Positions 9,301-17,437 of a DNA stretch of 64,000 nt are shown in pieces. The translations under genes were made by a program, and so were the position numbers. The notes under the pieces are model-generated. The model was not told the origin of the DNA. It did no database searches and saw only the letters and a list, made by a program, of their open reading frames with translations. Every line of letters begins with the position of its first letter. Position 1 is the first letter of the stretch. The stretch comes from Chromatiaceae bacterium. GTDB taxonomy: Bacteria; Pseudomonadota; Gammaproteobacteria; Chromatiales; Chromatiaceae. The stretch is taken from NCBI GenBank assembly GCA_024235175.1, contig JACKMX010000005.1, forward strand, positions 372,001-436,000, in the 5' to 3' direction.

Positions 9301-12300
9301 GAGCAGACGATCTCGACGGCGGTGACGGAGCTGATTCTCTTTATGGCGATGACGAAACCAATGGCCTGAATCAGGATAGTCACGGCGACGACAAACTGCA
9401 CGGAGGAGCGGGTAACGATCTGCTGATGGGTAACGGGGGAGATGATCAACTCTATGGGGAGAGCGGTGACGATTCAGCCTGGGGTGGCGCGGGCAGTGAC
9501 TATATAGCCGGGGGACCAGGCAATGATTACCTTGTCGGAGACAGTGATACGAACGGGACTGACACAGACGGAAACGATACGATTCTGGGCGGTACGGGAG
9601 ATGATGCGCTCTACGGATCTGGGGGAGACGATCACCTGGAAGGAGGCGCCGGTGCAGATGCGCTGCGTGGCGGAACAGGCAACGACTTGTTACAGGGGGG
9701 TGCGAATGACGATTATCTCAACGGTGAGGAAGGGGCGGACACTTATCTGTTTTCTACCGGTGATGGAATGGATCTGGTTGAGGGTGATGCGGATGACAGG
9801 GTGATACTGCCAGCCTCTGCCCGGATACGCACATCGCTTGCCACAGGTTCGGATGGCAGTGATTATCTGGCCATCCAGTACGGTTCGAACGATGGGATAC
9901 TTCTCAAAGGCGGGCTTGAGACAGCCATCGATCAATACGAGCTGAACAACGGTCAACTCTACAACAAAAGCGATCTGCTCAATGCAACCCTGACCACGGC
10001 GATCGAGTACCGGATGCAGGCGGCGGGAGAGATCTCAGGTGGAAGCTTCGGCGATATCCTTGTCGGCAGCTCCGGGAACGACAGGATTTTTGGCCAGGGT
10101 GGTGGCGATACGCTTGCCGGTGCTGGCGGTGATGACCACCTGCTGGGGGGAGATGGCCTGGATATTTATCGGCTGGGCTGGGGCGGCGGCCGGGATCGGA
10201 TAACAGAGCAGACGGACAGCATAAACAGGCTCGAATTTCTGCCGGGAGTGAGCAGCGACGATTTAAATTTTGAACGTCAGGGGAGTGATCTCTTCATCCG
10301 GATAAGGGATGGACGTGACGGTGTCCTGCTCGAAGACTATTACAATCTTAACCAGACCTGGCAGATATCCACCCAGGATAGCGAGTTTCTGTTGAGCCAT
10401 GCAGACGAACCTCAAACGGTGAATGCCGCCATTGCTGACACGGTTGCAGCGGCCTGGCAGTCATTTGGCCAAAAGATCATGAGTGCCTATGGCGGTCTGT
10501 TGCGTTTCCACGGATATGCGGAGAAGCCGGATGGCAGTTTTGAACGCACCTATGCCGGTGGTGAAACGGAGAATCGCTGGAAAAACCACTACAAGCTGGA
10601 ACTGTCGACTTTGCCAATTGAAGGGGTTTCCGGCAATTTCCGGCTTTATCTGCCTGATATGGAGATAAGCGTAACCGACTTCCGGCAGGAGGTATCGGTG
10701 GCGGAGCAGGTGCATCTTTCCGGTTCGAATGCCACCTATGTCAATGCGGGCAGATCAGGGACCAATTATGTCTCAACAGGGGGCATGTTCAACGGCATCT
10801 CTGTTGCGGGGGACAGTGTGCTGGTTGCGGATTATGGATTGAACGAATGGAGGAATCCACTGACCGGCGAGTTGGTGCCGGAGATCAGAGGGTATTACCT
10901 ATACCCGTCAGGAACAACAGTTTCTGGCAGCACCCTCATATACCGCTCCTACACGGAAACCGATTATCAGGTGAAGGTGAACATAGCCGAAATAACAGCA
11001 GGCAGTGAAAACGACAAGATAATAACCGGTAAAACTCATTTTACGCTGGTCGATGGAGGGGGTGGTGACGACATTATCGATGCATCACTGGTGGACGACA
11101 GCGTAGCAGTGCCAGGTCTGGGCAGTGTGTCGGGCATGAATATCTCCGGTGCCCTGCTGTTTGGAAACGATGGCGATGACAAACTCTACGGAGGCACTTT
11201 CGATGATCTGTTGATCGGTGGTCTGGGCTCTGACTCGATGTTTGGCGGCAGAGGGGACGATACTTATCATCTTTTTGACCCTGCCGCGGGTGACCGGATA
11301 GTTGAATGGGGACGGGAACGGGTCGATAGTCAGGGTGATGACATGCTGGTGCTGCCGGAGGGTGTGGAGTTTGATGATCTGATCTATGAATGGGGGGAAT
11401 CGGTGGAGACAGATGACCTGGTCAAACCTGACAGGCAGGGTCTCCGTGTAGAGGTTCCGGTGGAATCGATGCATACCACACTAAAGCTCTCATGGGCCGA
11501 TTCGGCAGGGGTGACGCTGGTGCTTCCCCATTCCGATAAGGGTGCAGGGTTCGGTATTGACAGGGTGGTTACCGCAACCGGCGAAAGTCGCTCGTTTTCC
11601 GATATATTACTGGAAGCGGGTCCGGGCCCCGGACAGGACCTCCACGATCTCGACAATGCATTTTCAGGTGGAGGGATACTCAACGGCGGCGCCGGTGATG
11701 ATTGGCTGAGAGCTTATCCCAATAACTTCAATCCACTTTCCGTGTCAGGCACGAGCGTATTGATCGGAGGCGCCGGCGCAGATCGTCTGGAGGGAGATGA
11801 AGGGATGAATATCCTGATTGGCGGTCGGCCGGTCGTTGAGGGCGCTGACGGATTTCCCTTCCTGGTACGTATTACAGGCACTTTCTGGGAGGAGCCTGGA
11901 AATATCTACAGTGGCGGAAAAGGCAGTGATGAATTGTGGACTACCGCCGGCAGCGATACCATCCTGTTCGGTCTGGGGGATGGAAGAGACAGTGTTGAAA
12001 GTATCTATTCTGTCACCGAAGCGGACCAGATGACCGAACTTCTCAACGGCCACGATACCTTGAGATTTGGCAGCGGGATCCTTCCCTCGGATATTTCGCT
12101 ATCCGATGCTGATGGTGACCTGCTTTTTCTGCACAGAAACGGCGAAGACGGCCTCTATTTCCGGGAATGGTTCTACAGGGATGTCAATCAGCTCGACCGG
12201 GTCGAGTTCGAGAACGGCACCGTATGGGATGAGGATGATATTCTCGCGTTGACGGCAGGCGAGCAGGTAGGTGACCCACCTGTATTGCAAACGCCGCAGA

Positions 12301-13670
12301 GCGATCTGAATGTGATAGAGAGGGTTCCCTTCTCTCTCGTCATTCCCGAATCGACCTTTGTTCATGAGAGTGAGGCAATAACCTACAGCGTCGAGATGGA
12401 GGATGGATCGGTTCTGCCCGAGTGGATTGAATTCGATTCGGACAGGCTGCTGCTTTCCGGTATTGCGGATAGCGACAGGGTTGGCGACTGGAAAATCAGG
12501 GTTATCGGTTCAACAGGCAATGGGCTTCAGGCCTCGGATCTGTTCACGCTCAGTGTAAATAGGGCTGCCGGAAAAATAGTCACGGGCGGTGAAGACGACG
12601 ACAGGTTGAGAGGCACCGAGGAGGGGGATGTAATTATTGGCGGAGGCGGCAGCAATCATCTGAAAGGGGGCGGTGGCGACGACTGGTTTCCGATTATCGG
12701 CAACCAACAGGGTGTAAACAGTTTCAACGGGGGTGATGGAACAGACCGTATTCAGGGCAGTGCGGGTGATGACCTGATCCGGGTGTCGAACTTCAAAGGA
12801 AAGAACAGGGTTGAGATTATCGATGGGGGGGAGGGGTTTGATATCCTGAGCGGAGATGACTCCTCAAACAGGATAGACCTGCGTAATACACAGCTTATTG
12901 GAGTAGAGCGTATTGAAGGGAGAGGTGGTGACGACACTATTATCGGCTCAGGCCACAGAGACAATATTCGCGGCGACAGCGGAGATGACCTGTTGCGTGG
13001 GCGCGGCGGAAACGACAGGCTGATTGGCGGCACAGGTGACGACTGGCTTGACGGTGGGGGTGGTGATGACAGGTTGAAGGGGGGAGACGGAAGGGATGCC
13101 CTCTACGGAGGCAGGGGAGACGATGATCTCTCGGGAGGGGCCGGCAAGGATATCCTGTACGGTGGTCCGGGTGACGACAAGGCGACTGGCGGAGGGGGAA
13201 GGGACACTATCTATGGCGAGGCCGGGGATGATTATCTCGATGGAGGATCAGGATCCGACCATTTGTATGCGGGAGAGGGAAACGATACGGTGGTATTCGG
13301 TCGTAACTATGGGCATGACAAAGTGATCGTTGGAACAGGAGCGGAGGATGAGTTGGATCAATTTGTCGACCGTGTCATTTTCAAGGAGGGGATATCCGCC
13401 AACCAACTCTGGTTTGAAGCGCGTGATACAGACCTGGATATATCGATAATCGGTACAGAAGACAGGCTTACCATCGTCGACTGGTACGCTAATAGTGCAA
13501 GCAAAGCCGATGAGTTTGTAACCAGTGATGGCAGTATGCTGGCACGGGAGAGCGTTGATCGTCTGGTCTCTGCAATGGCGGTGTTCAATCCGCCCGCGAT
13601 GGGCGAAACTCAATTGCCGGGAGAGATGCAGCGAGAGCTGGAGCCTGTTATCGCCGCCGGTTGGCAGTAG
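6372..13670 (+). CDS. Giant RTX calcium-binding protein, type I secretion substrate
   Basis: 2432 aa, secreted to the exterior or cell surface. The first ~540 residues contain no RTX repeats. They include an Ala/Gly-rich hydrophobic stretch (about 295-385, with GGAAVAIIAAAGVAL and GAIILGAAFIGGIFGAEGA) that resembles glycine-zipper membrane segments, then DKDRDGKIDL, an EF-hand-like loop. RTX nonapeptide blocks (GGxGxDxLx) lie near residues 555-610, 706-1130, 1220-1270, 1550-1640, 1760-1860 and 2070-2310. Between them are hemolysin-type calcium-binding-related segments and a cadherin-like (CADG-type) domain near 1970-2065 (PEWIEFDSDRLLLSG). The C-terminus has the LTIVDWYAN and LVSAMAVF features of type I substrates. 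AAGGA lies 7 nt before the ATG. Toxin, adhesin or lytic-enzyme roles are all possible; I see no enzyme motif. Confidence 0.92.
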   Translation: MNTSIESIIDFLNSRAVETPLDEAGLQAFSGELKARIDQLSVAVPGAATDAVTVLYSGLLPDEQHTGIVANNLVIGSQPGSVRTISQTEIGMLLDFENTRFHDALFAALGNNDEDYRKLVEGKDLSGNRITFDSLWDDASRRFVANTTGTVRILSTDGVADSIFAQSELPELFNNPNITEIDGIPRDQYLGLLERKGMEAVRDVIFTNARVQIELTDLAGGNLQDYLELDPGDNFNNYFVRYQEQGTRSRLINFFGELDPERLANLKAVTASLLETGESLVSEGLAKGANRLGMLGAVAGFMLASYTSSVAEESGDHARARDIMAEWAADAAGSAAGEAVGASIGGAAVAIIAAAGVALSAPLTGAIILGAAFIGGIFGAEGAVGIYELTKDKDRDGKIDLFNAMADLLYGDDYTVTDAPLPGFDGARITLDTNFSRGEIVENARASMAWRYALLHLNPFVIEGEDTLYARHNQNSELDIENFSEQYLIDRAEMLLWRLRYEKAGMSYTEEWNAWDVTGDWEFTDQSILLNETDPLQLTIDGWNGLPPTDTPNHKVIFGSSESNTLVGGETSDYLYGGEGGDTLIGNAGDDYLEGGTESDSYVYNTGDGFDIIFDIDGSGRIVLDGAELGGVTRKIGDGLYIDTVDNTYRFSDSGNGTGTLLINNNILIKAFDINAQSFLGITLEGERIDDSIDTGTVINGTPEDDTDGSLVGGDGPDHIRCLAGNDWARGLAGADLMEGGLGNDILEGGQGDDVLHGDSAGSVDQTIDSNGQDVGSSHDWLSGNEGDDKLYGSNGADVLVGGTGDDLVLGGAGDDVIQGDSERKPVDHGWVDAWINNNDLQANGELNPVGAGNDLLLGGAGADQIWGQAGHDVINGGIGNDFISGDLVGLSGQGDRLLSGELHGDDVLNGDKGDDILEGGGGNDMLFGGDDNDRLYGDSESRLIPGGGGLLLRAEYHGRDILFGEAGDDLLVGGGGADDLDGGDGADSLYGDDETNGLNQDSHGDDKLHGGAGNDLLMGNGGDDQLYGESGDDSAWGGAGSDYIAGGPGNDYLVGDSDTNGTDTDGNDTILGGTGDDALYGSGGDDHLEGGAGADALRGGTGNDLLQGGANDDYLNGEEGADTYLFSTGDGMDLVEGDADDRVILPASARIRTSLATGSDGSDYLAIQYGSNDGILLKGGLETAIDQYELNNGQLYNKSDLLNATLTTAIEYRMQAAGEISGGSFGDILVGSSGNDRIFGQGGGDTLAGAGGDDHLLGGDGLDIYRLGWGGGRDRITEQTDSINRLEFLPGVSSDDLNFERQGSDLFIRIRDGRDGVLLEDYYNLNQTWQISTQDSEFLLSHADEPQTVNAAIADTVAAAWQSFGQKIMSAYGGLLRFHGYAEKPDGSFERTYAGGETENRWKNHYKLELSTLPIEGVSGNFRLYLPDMEISVTDFRQEVSVAEQVHLSGSNATYVNAGRSGTNYVSTGGMFNGISVAGDSVLVADYGLNEWRNPLTGELVPEIRGYYLYPSGTTVSGSTLIYRSYTETDYQVKVNIAEITAGSENDKIITGKTHFTLVDGGGGDDIIDASLVDDSVAVPGLGSVSGMNISGALLFGNDGDDKLYGGTFDDLLIGGLGSDSMFGGRGDDTYHLFDPAAGDRIVEWGRERVDSQGDDMLVLPEGVEFDDLIYEWGESVETDDLVKPDRQGLRVEVPVESMHTTLKLSWADSAGVTLVLPHSDKGAGFGIDRVVTATGESRSFSDILLEAGPGPGQDLHDLDNAFSGGGILNGGAGDDWLRAYPNNFNPLSVSGTSVLIGGAGADRLEGDEGMNILIGGRPVVEGADGFPFLVRITGTFWEEPGNIYSGGKGSDELWTTAGSDTILFGLGDGRDSVESIYSVTEADQMTELLNGHDTLRFGSGILPSDISLSDADGDLLFLHRNGEDGLYFREWFYRDVNQLDRVEFENGTVWDEDDILALTAGEQVGDPPVLQTPQSDLNVIERVPFSLVIPESTFVHESEAITYSVEMEDGSVLPEWIEFDSDRLLLSGIADSDRVGDWKIRVIGSTGNGLQASDLFTLSVNRAAGKIVTGGEDDDRLRGTEEGDVIIGGGGSNHLKGGGGDDWFPIIGNQQGVNSFNGGDGTDRIQGSAGDDLIRVSNFKGKNRVEIIDGGEGFDILSGDDSSNRIDLRNTQLIGVERIEGRGGDDTIIGSGHRDNIRGDSGDDLLRGRGGNDRLIGGTGDDWLDGGGGDDRLKGGDGRDALYGGRGDDDLSGGAGKDILYGGPGDDKATGGGGRDTIYGEAGDDYLDGGSGSDHLYAGEGNDTVVFGRNYGHDKVIVGTGAEDELDQFVDRVIFKEGISANQLWFEARDTDLDISIIGTEDRLTIVDWYANSASKADEFVTSDGSMLARESVDRLVSAMAVFNPPAMGETQLPGEMQRELEPVIAAGWQ

Positions 13671-13688
13671 CGGAGGGCGTCGCAATGG

Positions 13689-13715
13689 CCCCTTCTCCCT
13701 CGAAGGGAGAAGGGG
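13689..13715. repeat. Perfect hairpin, REP-like, 3' of the RTX gene
   Basis: A 12-bp perfect stem (CCCCTTCTCCCT / AGGGAGAAGGGG) with a 3-nt loop starts 18 bp after the RTX stop codon. A looser hairpin and GGGGATCCCC follow at about 13732-13760. There is no T-tract, so it is not a clear intrinsic terminator. The sequence resembles the CT/GA-rich palindromes inside the MITE-like element at 828-1051, suggesting a dispersed palindrome family. It could stabilise the 3' end of the mRNA. Confidence 0.6.
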
Positions 13716-13879
13716 TGAAACCTTTTACGACACCCTCTGCACGAGAAGAGGGGATCCCCTTTCCTGAAGCGGTCGAGTTTGGCAAAGGTGTTCTGTTGTT
13801 GAACAAACTGGACTATAGTTCATTACAGCGACTGCACAGAATCTGGCGGGTTTGTCAAATCGTTGAGAAGCCAACTCCT

Positions 13880-14071
13880 ATGGATGCACTCGAAGAGTTC
13901 GACTTACAATGTCCCAATTGTGGTGAGAGTGTCGGAATCTTTATCGACAGCAGTGTTGAACAGCAGGTATACGTTGAGGATTGTCCGGTATGTTGCAGGC
14001 CAATGCTGTTGTCGGTTGTTTACGATGAGAATTCAGGTATCACGGTCTTCGCAACTCGTGAAGATGATTGA
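13880..14071 (+). CDS. CPXCG motif-containing Cys-rich small protein
   Basis: A 63-aa protein with two Cys pairs that should bind zinc: CPNCGES near the N-terminus and CPVCCRPM about 30 residues later, joined by an acidic beta-rich segment (VEQQVYVEDC). This is the layout of the Cys_rich_CPXG family of small bacterial proteins of unknown function. I choose the ATG at 13880 because the conserved family sequence begins there (MDALEEFDLQCPNCG); the upstream in-frame extension crosses the palindromes at 13689-13760 and is unlikely to be translated. It is probably unrelated to the RTX cassette. Confidence 0.75.
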   Translation: MDALEEFDLQCPNCGESVGIFIDSSVEQQVYVEDCPVCCRPMLLSVVYDENSGITVFATREDD

Positions 14072-14388
14072 AAGCAAACCAACAAGGGTATAGCAAAAGC
14101 ACCTTCTCCCCTGCCTCTCCATATAAACCTCTTGGAATAAGCTTAAATACTAGAGCCAATCATCTCTGGCAGGGACTCTCCTGCTTTCAGCAACAAACTT
14201 ACCTGTTGCTAAAGTTTATTTGCCGGAAAGCGCTATAATCGCTAATAGTCCGATTAGCCTGGTTAAGGGTGGTTTGACAACGGAAAATTTTACCCTTCCC
14301 GGAAAACACCATGGAGAAGTGAAGCATGCCATTGCTGGCGTGGATATGTAAGGAGTCATTGGTCTGTCGATAAGGTAACGCCCCGAGA
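14072..14388 (+). other. 317-bp intergenic region with candidate -10 and HTH remnant
   Basis: A perfect -10 hexamer TATAAT lies at 14234-14239, without a good -35 at normal distance. A 7-bp hairpin (AGCAACA / TGTTGCT) occupies about 14179-14200. In-frame conceptual translation of about 14263-14348 gives KGGLTTENFTLPGKHHGEVK, which loosely resembles the end of the MerR-type HTH of the paralogue at 18849 (KGMLKAEVTPGGHRRY, then QEVKRFA) but runs into a stop codon. It may be a decayed DNA-binding domain. Confidence 0.35.
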
Positions 14389-14757
14389 ATGCGAGTATTG
14401 ATCGTTGATGATGAATTGGAGTGGCAAGAGCTGTTGACAGACGTGATCTGCGGCGCCAACGAGGATGTCTATGTCGAATCCGCCGTCGATGGTTTCGAGG
14501 CGGGCCGTAAGGTGCACTGGTTCAAACCTGATTTTGTTTTGATGGACCTTGGTATGCCCGGCATTGATGGTGTTCAGCTTTGTCGCACAATCAAAACCAA
14601 TCCTGAAACCGCAGCGATCCGGGTAATTGCGATTACCGGAAATCCCACGCGGGAGAACCTAAGACTTTTACTTGAAGCCGGTGCTGAACACTGCCTGGCA
14701 AAACCACTCGACCACGATAAGCTGTTGACCATTATGGGGTTGATGAAAGAGGGATAA
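14389..14757 (+). CDS. Stand-alone response regulator receiver protein
   Basis: A 122-aa single REC domain (CheY-like). The acidic pocket is at the N-terminus (VDDE), the phospho-acceptor Asp is in VLMDLGMPG near residue 52, the switch Thr is in AITGN and the conserved Lys is in LAKPL. There is no output domain. It ends 16 bp before the hybrid histidine kinase gene, so it probably receives phosphate from that kinase or acts as a phosphate shuttle. The sequence is clearly paralogous to the REC domain of the HTH-REC protein at 18849 (both have DGFEAG and MPGIDGVQ), which suggests that it once carried, and lost, the same HTH. Confidence 0.88.
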   Translation: MRVLIVDDELEWQELLTDVICGANEDVYVESAVDGFEAGRKVHWFKPDFVLMDLGMPGIDGVQLCRTIKTNPETAAIRVIAITGNPTRENLRLLLEAGAEHCLAKPLDHDKLLTIMGLMKEG

Positions 14758-14773
14758 TGGCTCGCTGATCTCC

Positions 14774-16942
14774 ATGAACGACAATCATTACAGTCAGGTT
14801 CTCTTGTTCGGCATCGGTGGCGCCATCATTGCCTCCGCCGGGGTGGCAATCTGGATCATCTCTTCCATGCAGTACAGCGCATCCTCACTGCTTCCGGCTC
14901 CGTTATTGTGGCTCTCTCTTTTTTCAGCTGCAGGTGGGTTTGGCTACCTCTGTTCCCGGCGTTCATCAGCCAAGATAAGGCACCAGCGAAATCAGTTGGA
15001 GTTGATGGTTCAGAAAAGGACTGCAGAGCTCCAGGATGCCTTGGAAGCGCTGCAAGCCAGCTGTATCGAGATCGAGAGAGCACATCAGGAGTGGGAACAG
15101 GCGTTTGACACGATCGGAGACCTGGTGTTTCTGCATGATGAAGAGGGGCGTATAAAGCGTGCCAATAAGGCTTACATAACCAGGGCCGGTGTGGATTACG
15201 CTGATATTCTGAACAAACCCTATTGGGAGATATTTCCGAAAGAAAATCAATGTATAGGCGGGTCTTTCAACAGCCTGGACAAGCATCAGGAGGACGAAGT
15301 AAGACTTAAAAACGGGGATATTTACAGGTCGAAGGTGTACCTCGTTCAGAACCGGTATGAAGCTGTCAACTATTCACTGCATATCCTTACCAACATTACA
15401 GAACGTGTGCAGTTGGACAATAAGCTGAATCTTTTGTTGCAAGCGGTGGAATATAGCAACGCCTCAGTAGTGATTACCGATATTGCCGGCAAGATACAGT
15501 TCGTCAACCGGCGATTTGAGCAGGTAACCGGATATACCCGCAAGGAGGTGTTCGGAAAGAATCCCAGCATACTGAAGTCCGGCGAAACATCGAGCGATAC
15601 GTACAAGTCGATGTGGGAGACGATTACTGCAGGCAGGGAGTGGAAAGGCGAGTTTCATAATCGCAAGAAAAACGGCAACCTGTTCTGGGAGTCGGCGACA
15701 ATCACCCCGATCATGGATGATCGTGAAGAGATTACCGGCTATATGGCAATCAAGGAAGATATCAATCATCAAAAATTGACCCAGGAGGCATTGCGGCGGT
15801 CACAGAAAATGGAGGCGCTGGGTCAGTTGACGGGTGGAATCGCTCATGATTTCAATAATCTTCTGGGCATAATAATCGGTAATCTCGATTTCTTGAAACG
15901 ACTGGTACGGAACGACGAAAAAGCCCTGAACAGAATTGAAACCGCTGCCAAGGCAACTCTGCGCGGTGCCGCACTCACACGTCAGCTGCTATCTTTTTCC
16001 AGCCGTCAGGGGGTGACCCGTGAAGCGATCGATGTAAACCGGATCATCCGCGAAATGGAAGGGATGCTGGCAAGGTCGCTCAATCCTGAAGTGGAGTTGC
16101 AGACTAATCTTGATAATTCGCTGTGGATTACCGATATAGACCCCGGTGATCTGGAAGACGCGCTGTTGAACCTGGCGTTGAATGCCAAAGCAGCAATGCC
16201 GAAGGGCGGCAAATTGACCATCACTACCGCTAATATTTATCTCGATGAGTACTACGCCCACTTTCATGCCGATATTGAGCCGGGTGAGTATATCGAGTTG
16301 ACGGTTTCTGACACCGGCTGCGGCATGTCGAGGGAAGTGCAGGAGCACGCTTTCGAGCCGTTCTATTCGACCCGTCCCAAAGATGAGGGAACGGGGCTGG
16401 GATTAAGCATGGTTTATGGTTTCGTGCAGCGTGCAGGAGGTCATGCCACGATACAGTCGGCGTTAGGAAAGGGCACTCACGTTCATCTTTATCTCCCGCG
16501 CTCGAAACAGACGTGTGAATCAGCGGCGGCCAGATCAGTGATTGATGTATCCACTCAAACCGGAAGCGGAAATATACTCGTGGTTGACGATGAGCGTGAG
16601 TTGAAGGAGCTTACCGTAGAGTTCCTGAAAGAGGCCGGCTATGTGGTAAATACCGCCGAGAATGGACGGGATGCAATGAGTGTACTTGCGCAGCACCCGG
16701 AAACAGACCTTCTTTTCAGCGATGTGCTGATGCCCGGTGGTATGAATGGATACGAACTGGCCGTGCAGGCTCAGCAGAAGTATCCTAAACTCAAAGTGCT
16801 TTTTACCTCGGGTTTTACCGATACGACGATTGCGAATGAAGTTAGGCAGCGATTTTCGGCAGGCATTTTAAACAAACCCTTTCGCAAAGAGGATCTGGTC
16901 CAGAGAGTACGGCAGGCTTTGGAACAAAGTGAAAATGCTTAA
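14774..16942 (+). CDS. Hybrid sensor histidine kinase (2TM-PAS-PAS-HisKA-HATPase-REC)
   Basis: A 722-aa inner-membrane hybrid kinase. Two N-terminal transmembrane helices (about 8-30 and 38-58) enclose almost no periplasmic loop, so it probably senses a cytoplasmic or membrane signal. A coiled coil (65-105) is followed by PAS domains at about 105-215 and 222-335. The H-box GGIAHDFNNLLG carries the phospho-His near 356, of the hybrid-kinase type. The ATPase has DTGCGMS and GTGLGLSMVYG. A C-terminal REC domain (about 597-715) has VVDDERE and the phospho-acceptor Asp in LFSDVLMPGG. The following REC gene begins 104 bp downstream. The ligand of the PAS domains cannot be told from sequence. Confidence 0.93.
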   Translation: MNDNHYSQVLLFGIGGAIIASAGVAIWIISSMQYSASSLLPAPLLWLSLFSAAGGFGYLCSRRSSAKIRHQRNQLELMVQKRTAELQDALEALQASCIEIERAHQEWEQAFDTIGDLVFLHDEEGRIKRANKAYITRAGVDYADILNKPYWEIFPKENQCIGGSFNSLDKHQEDEVRLKNGDIYRSKVYLVQNRYEAVNYSLHILTNITERVQLDNKLNLLLQAVEYSNASVVITDIAGKIQFVNRRFEQVTGYTRKEVFGKNPSILKSGETSSDTYKSMWETITAGREWKGEFHNRKKNGNLFWESATITPIMDDREEITGYMAIKEDINHQKLTQEALRRSQKMEALGQLTGGIAHDFNNLLGIIIGNLDFLKRLVRNDEKALNRIETAAKATLRGAALTRQLLSFSSRQGVTREAIDVNRIIREMEGMLARSLNPEVELQTNLDNSLWITDIDPGDLEDALLNLALNAKAAMPKGGKLTITTANIYLDEYYAHFHADIEPGEYIELTVSDTGCGMSREVQEHAFEPFYSTRPKDEGTGLGLSMVYGFVQRAGGHATIQSALGKGTHVHLYLPRSKQTCESAAARSVIDVSTQTGSGNILVVDDERELKELTVEFLKEAGYVVNTAENGRDAMSVLAQHPETDLLFSDVLMPGGMNGYELAVQAQQKYPKLKVLFTSGFTDTTIANEVRQRFSAGILNKPFRKEDLVQRVRQALEQSENA

Positions 16943-17046
16943 CCGTATTGTCAGTAAAGTTCTGGTGTACACTCTTGAACCGGAATCGATGTTGTTCAGT
17001 TGGTTCAGCAGCAATTATCAGTATGACCGCTTCAAGGAGCAAACCA

Positions 17047-17430
17047 GTGGATAATCCATCGCTTATTGTTGTCGATGACGAAATTGAGATGGCGGGTTTT
17101 GTTGCGGAAGTCGCGGAGGTTGTGGGATTCAAGGTTTCTGCAGTTACCAGCGTTCAACAGCTCAGAAAAGTGCTCGCAGTATCCAGCCCCACCGTCATTG
17201 TCATTGATATATTCATGCCGGATACCGATGGATTCGAACTTATAAGTGAGCTGGCAGACAAAGGGTGTACTTCGGGTATTATTCTCATCAGCGGCTATGG
17301 CAGTACTCTACTGAATGGAGCCGGAAAAATCGCCGCTGCCAGAGGATTAAATCTACTCTCGGTTATTTCCAAACCATTTCGTCTCTCCGAGCTGGAGTCT
17401 GTTCTGACAAGCGCGATACGGGCAGGATGA
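17047..17430 (+). CDS. Stand-alone response regulator receiver protein
   Basis: A 127-aa REC-only protein with VVDDE at the N-terminus, the phospho-acceptor Asp in IDIFMPDTDG near residue 53 and the Lys in VISKPFRL. I start it at the GTG at 17047 because AAGGAG lies 7 nt upstream; a longer in-frame reading from a TTG at 16948 adds an unrelated Cys-rich extension. It ends 7 bp before the REC-EAL gene. Its sequence closely resembles that gene's REC domain (both have ILISGY and SKP/TKP with PFR/PIR), so the pair looks like a tandem duplication in which only the second copy has an output domain. Confidence 0.85.
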   Translation: MDNPSLIVVDDEIEMAGFVAEVAEVVGFKVSAVTSVQQLRKVLAVSSPTVIVIDIFMPDTDGFELISELADKGCTSGIILISGYGSTLLNGAGKIAAARGLNLLSVISKPFRLSELESVLTSAIRAG

Positions 17431-17437
17431 ATCAGTA

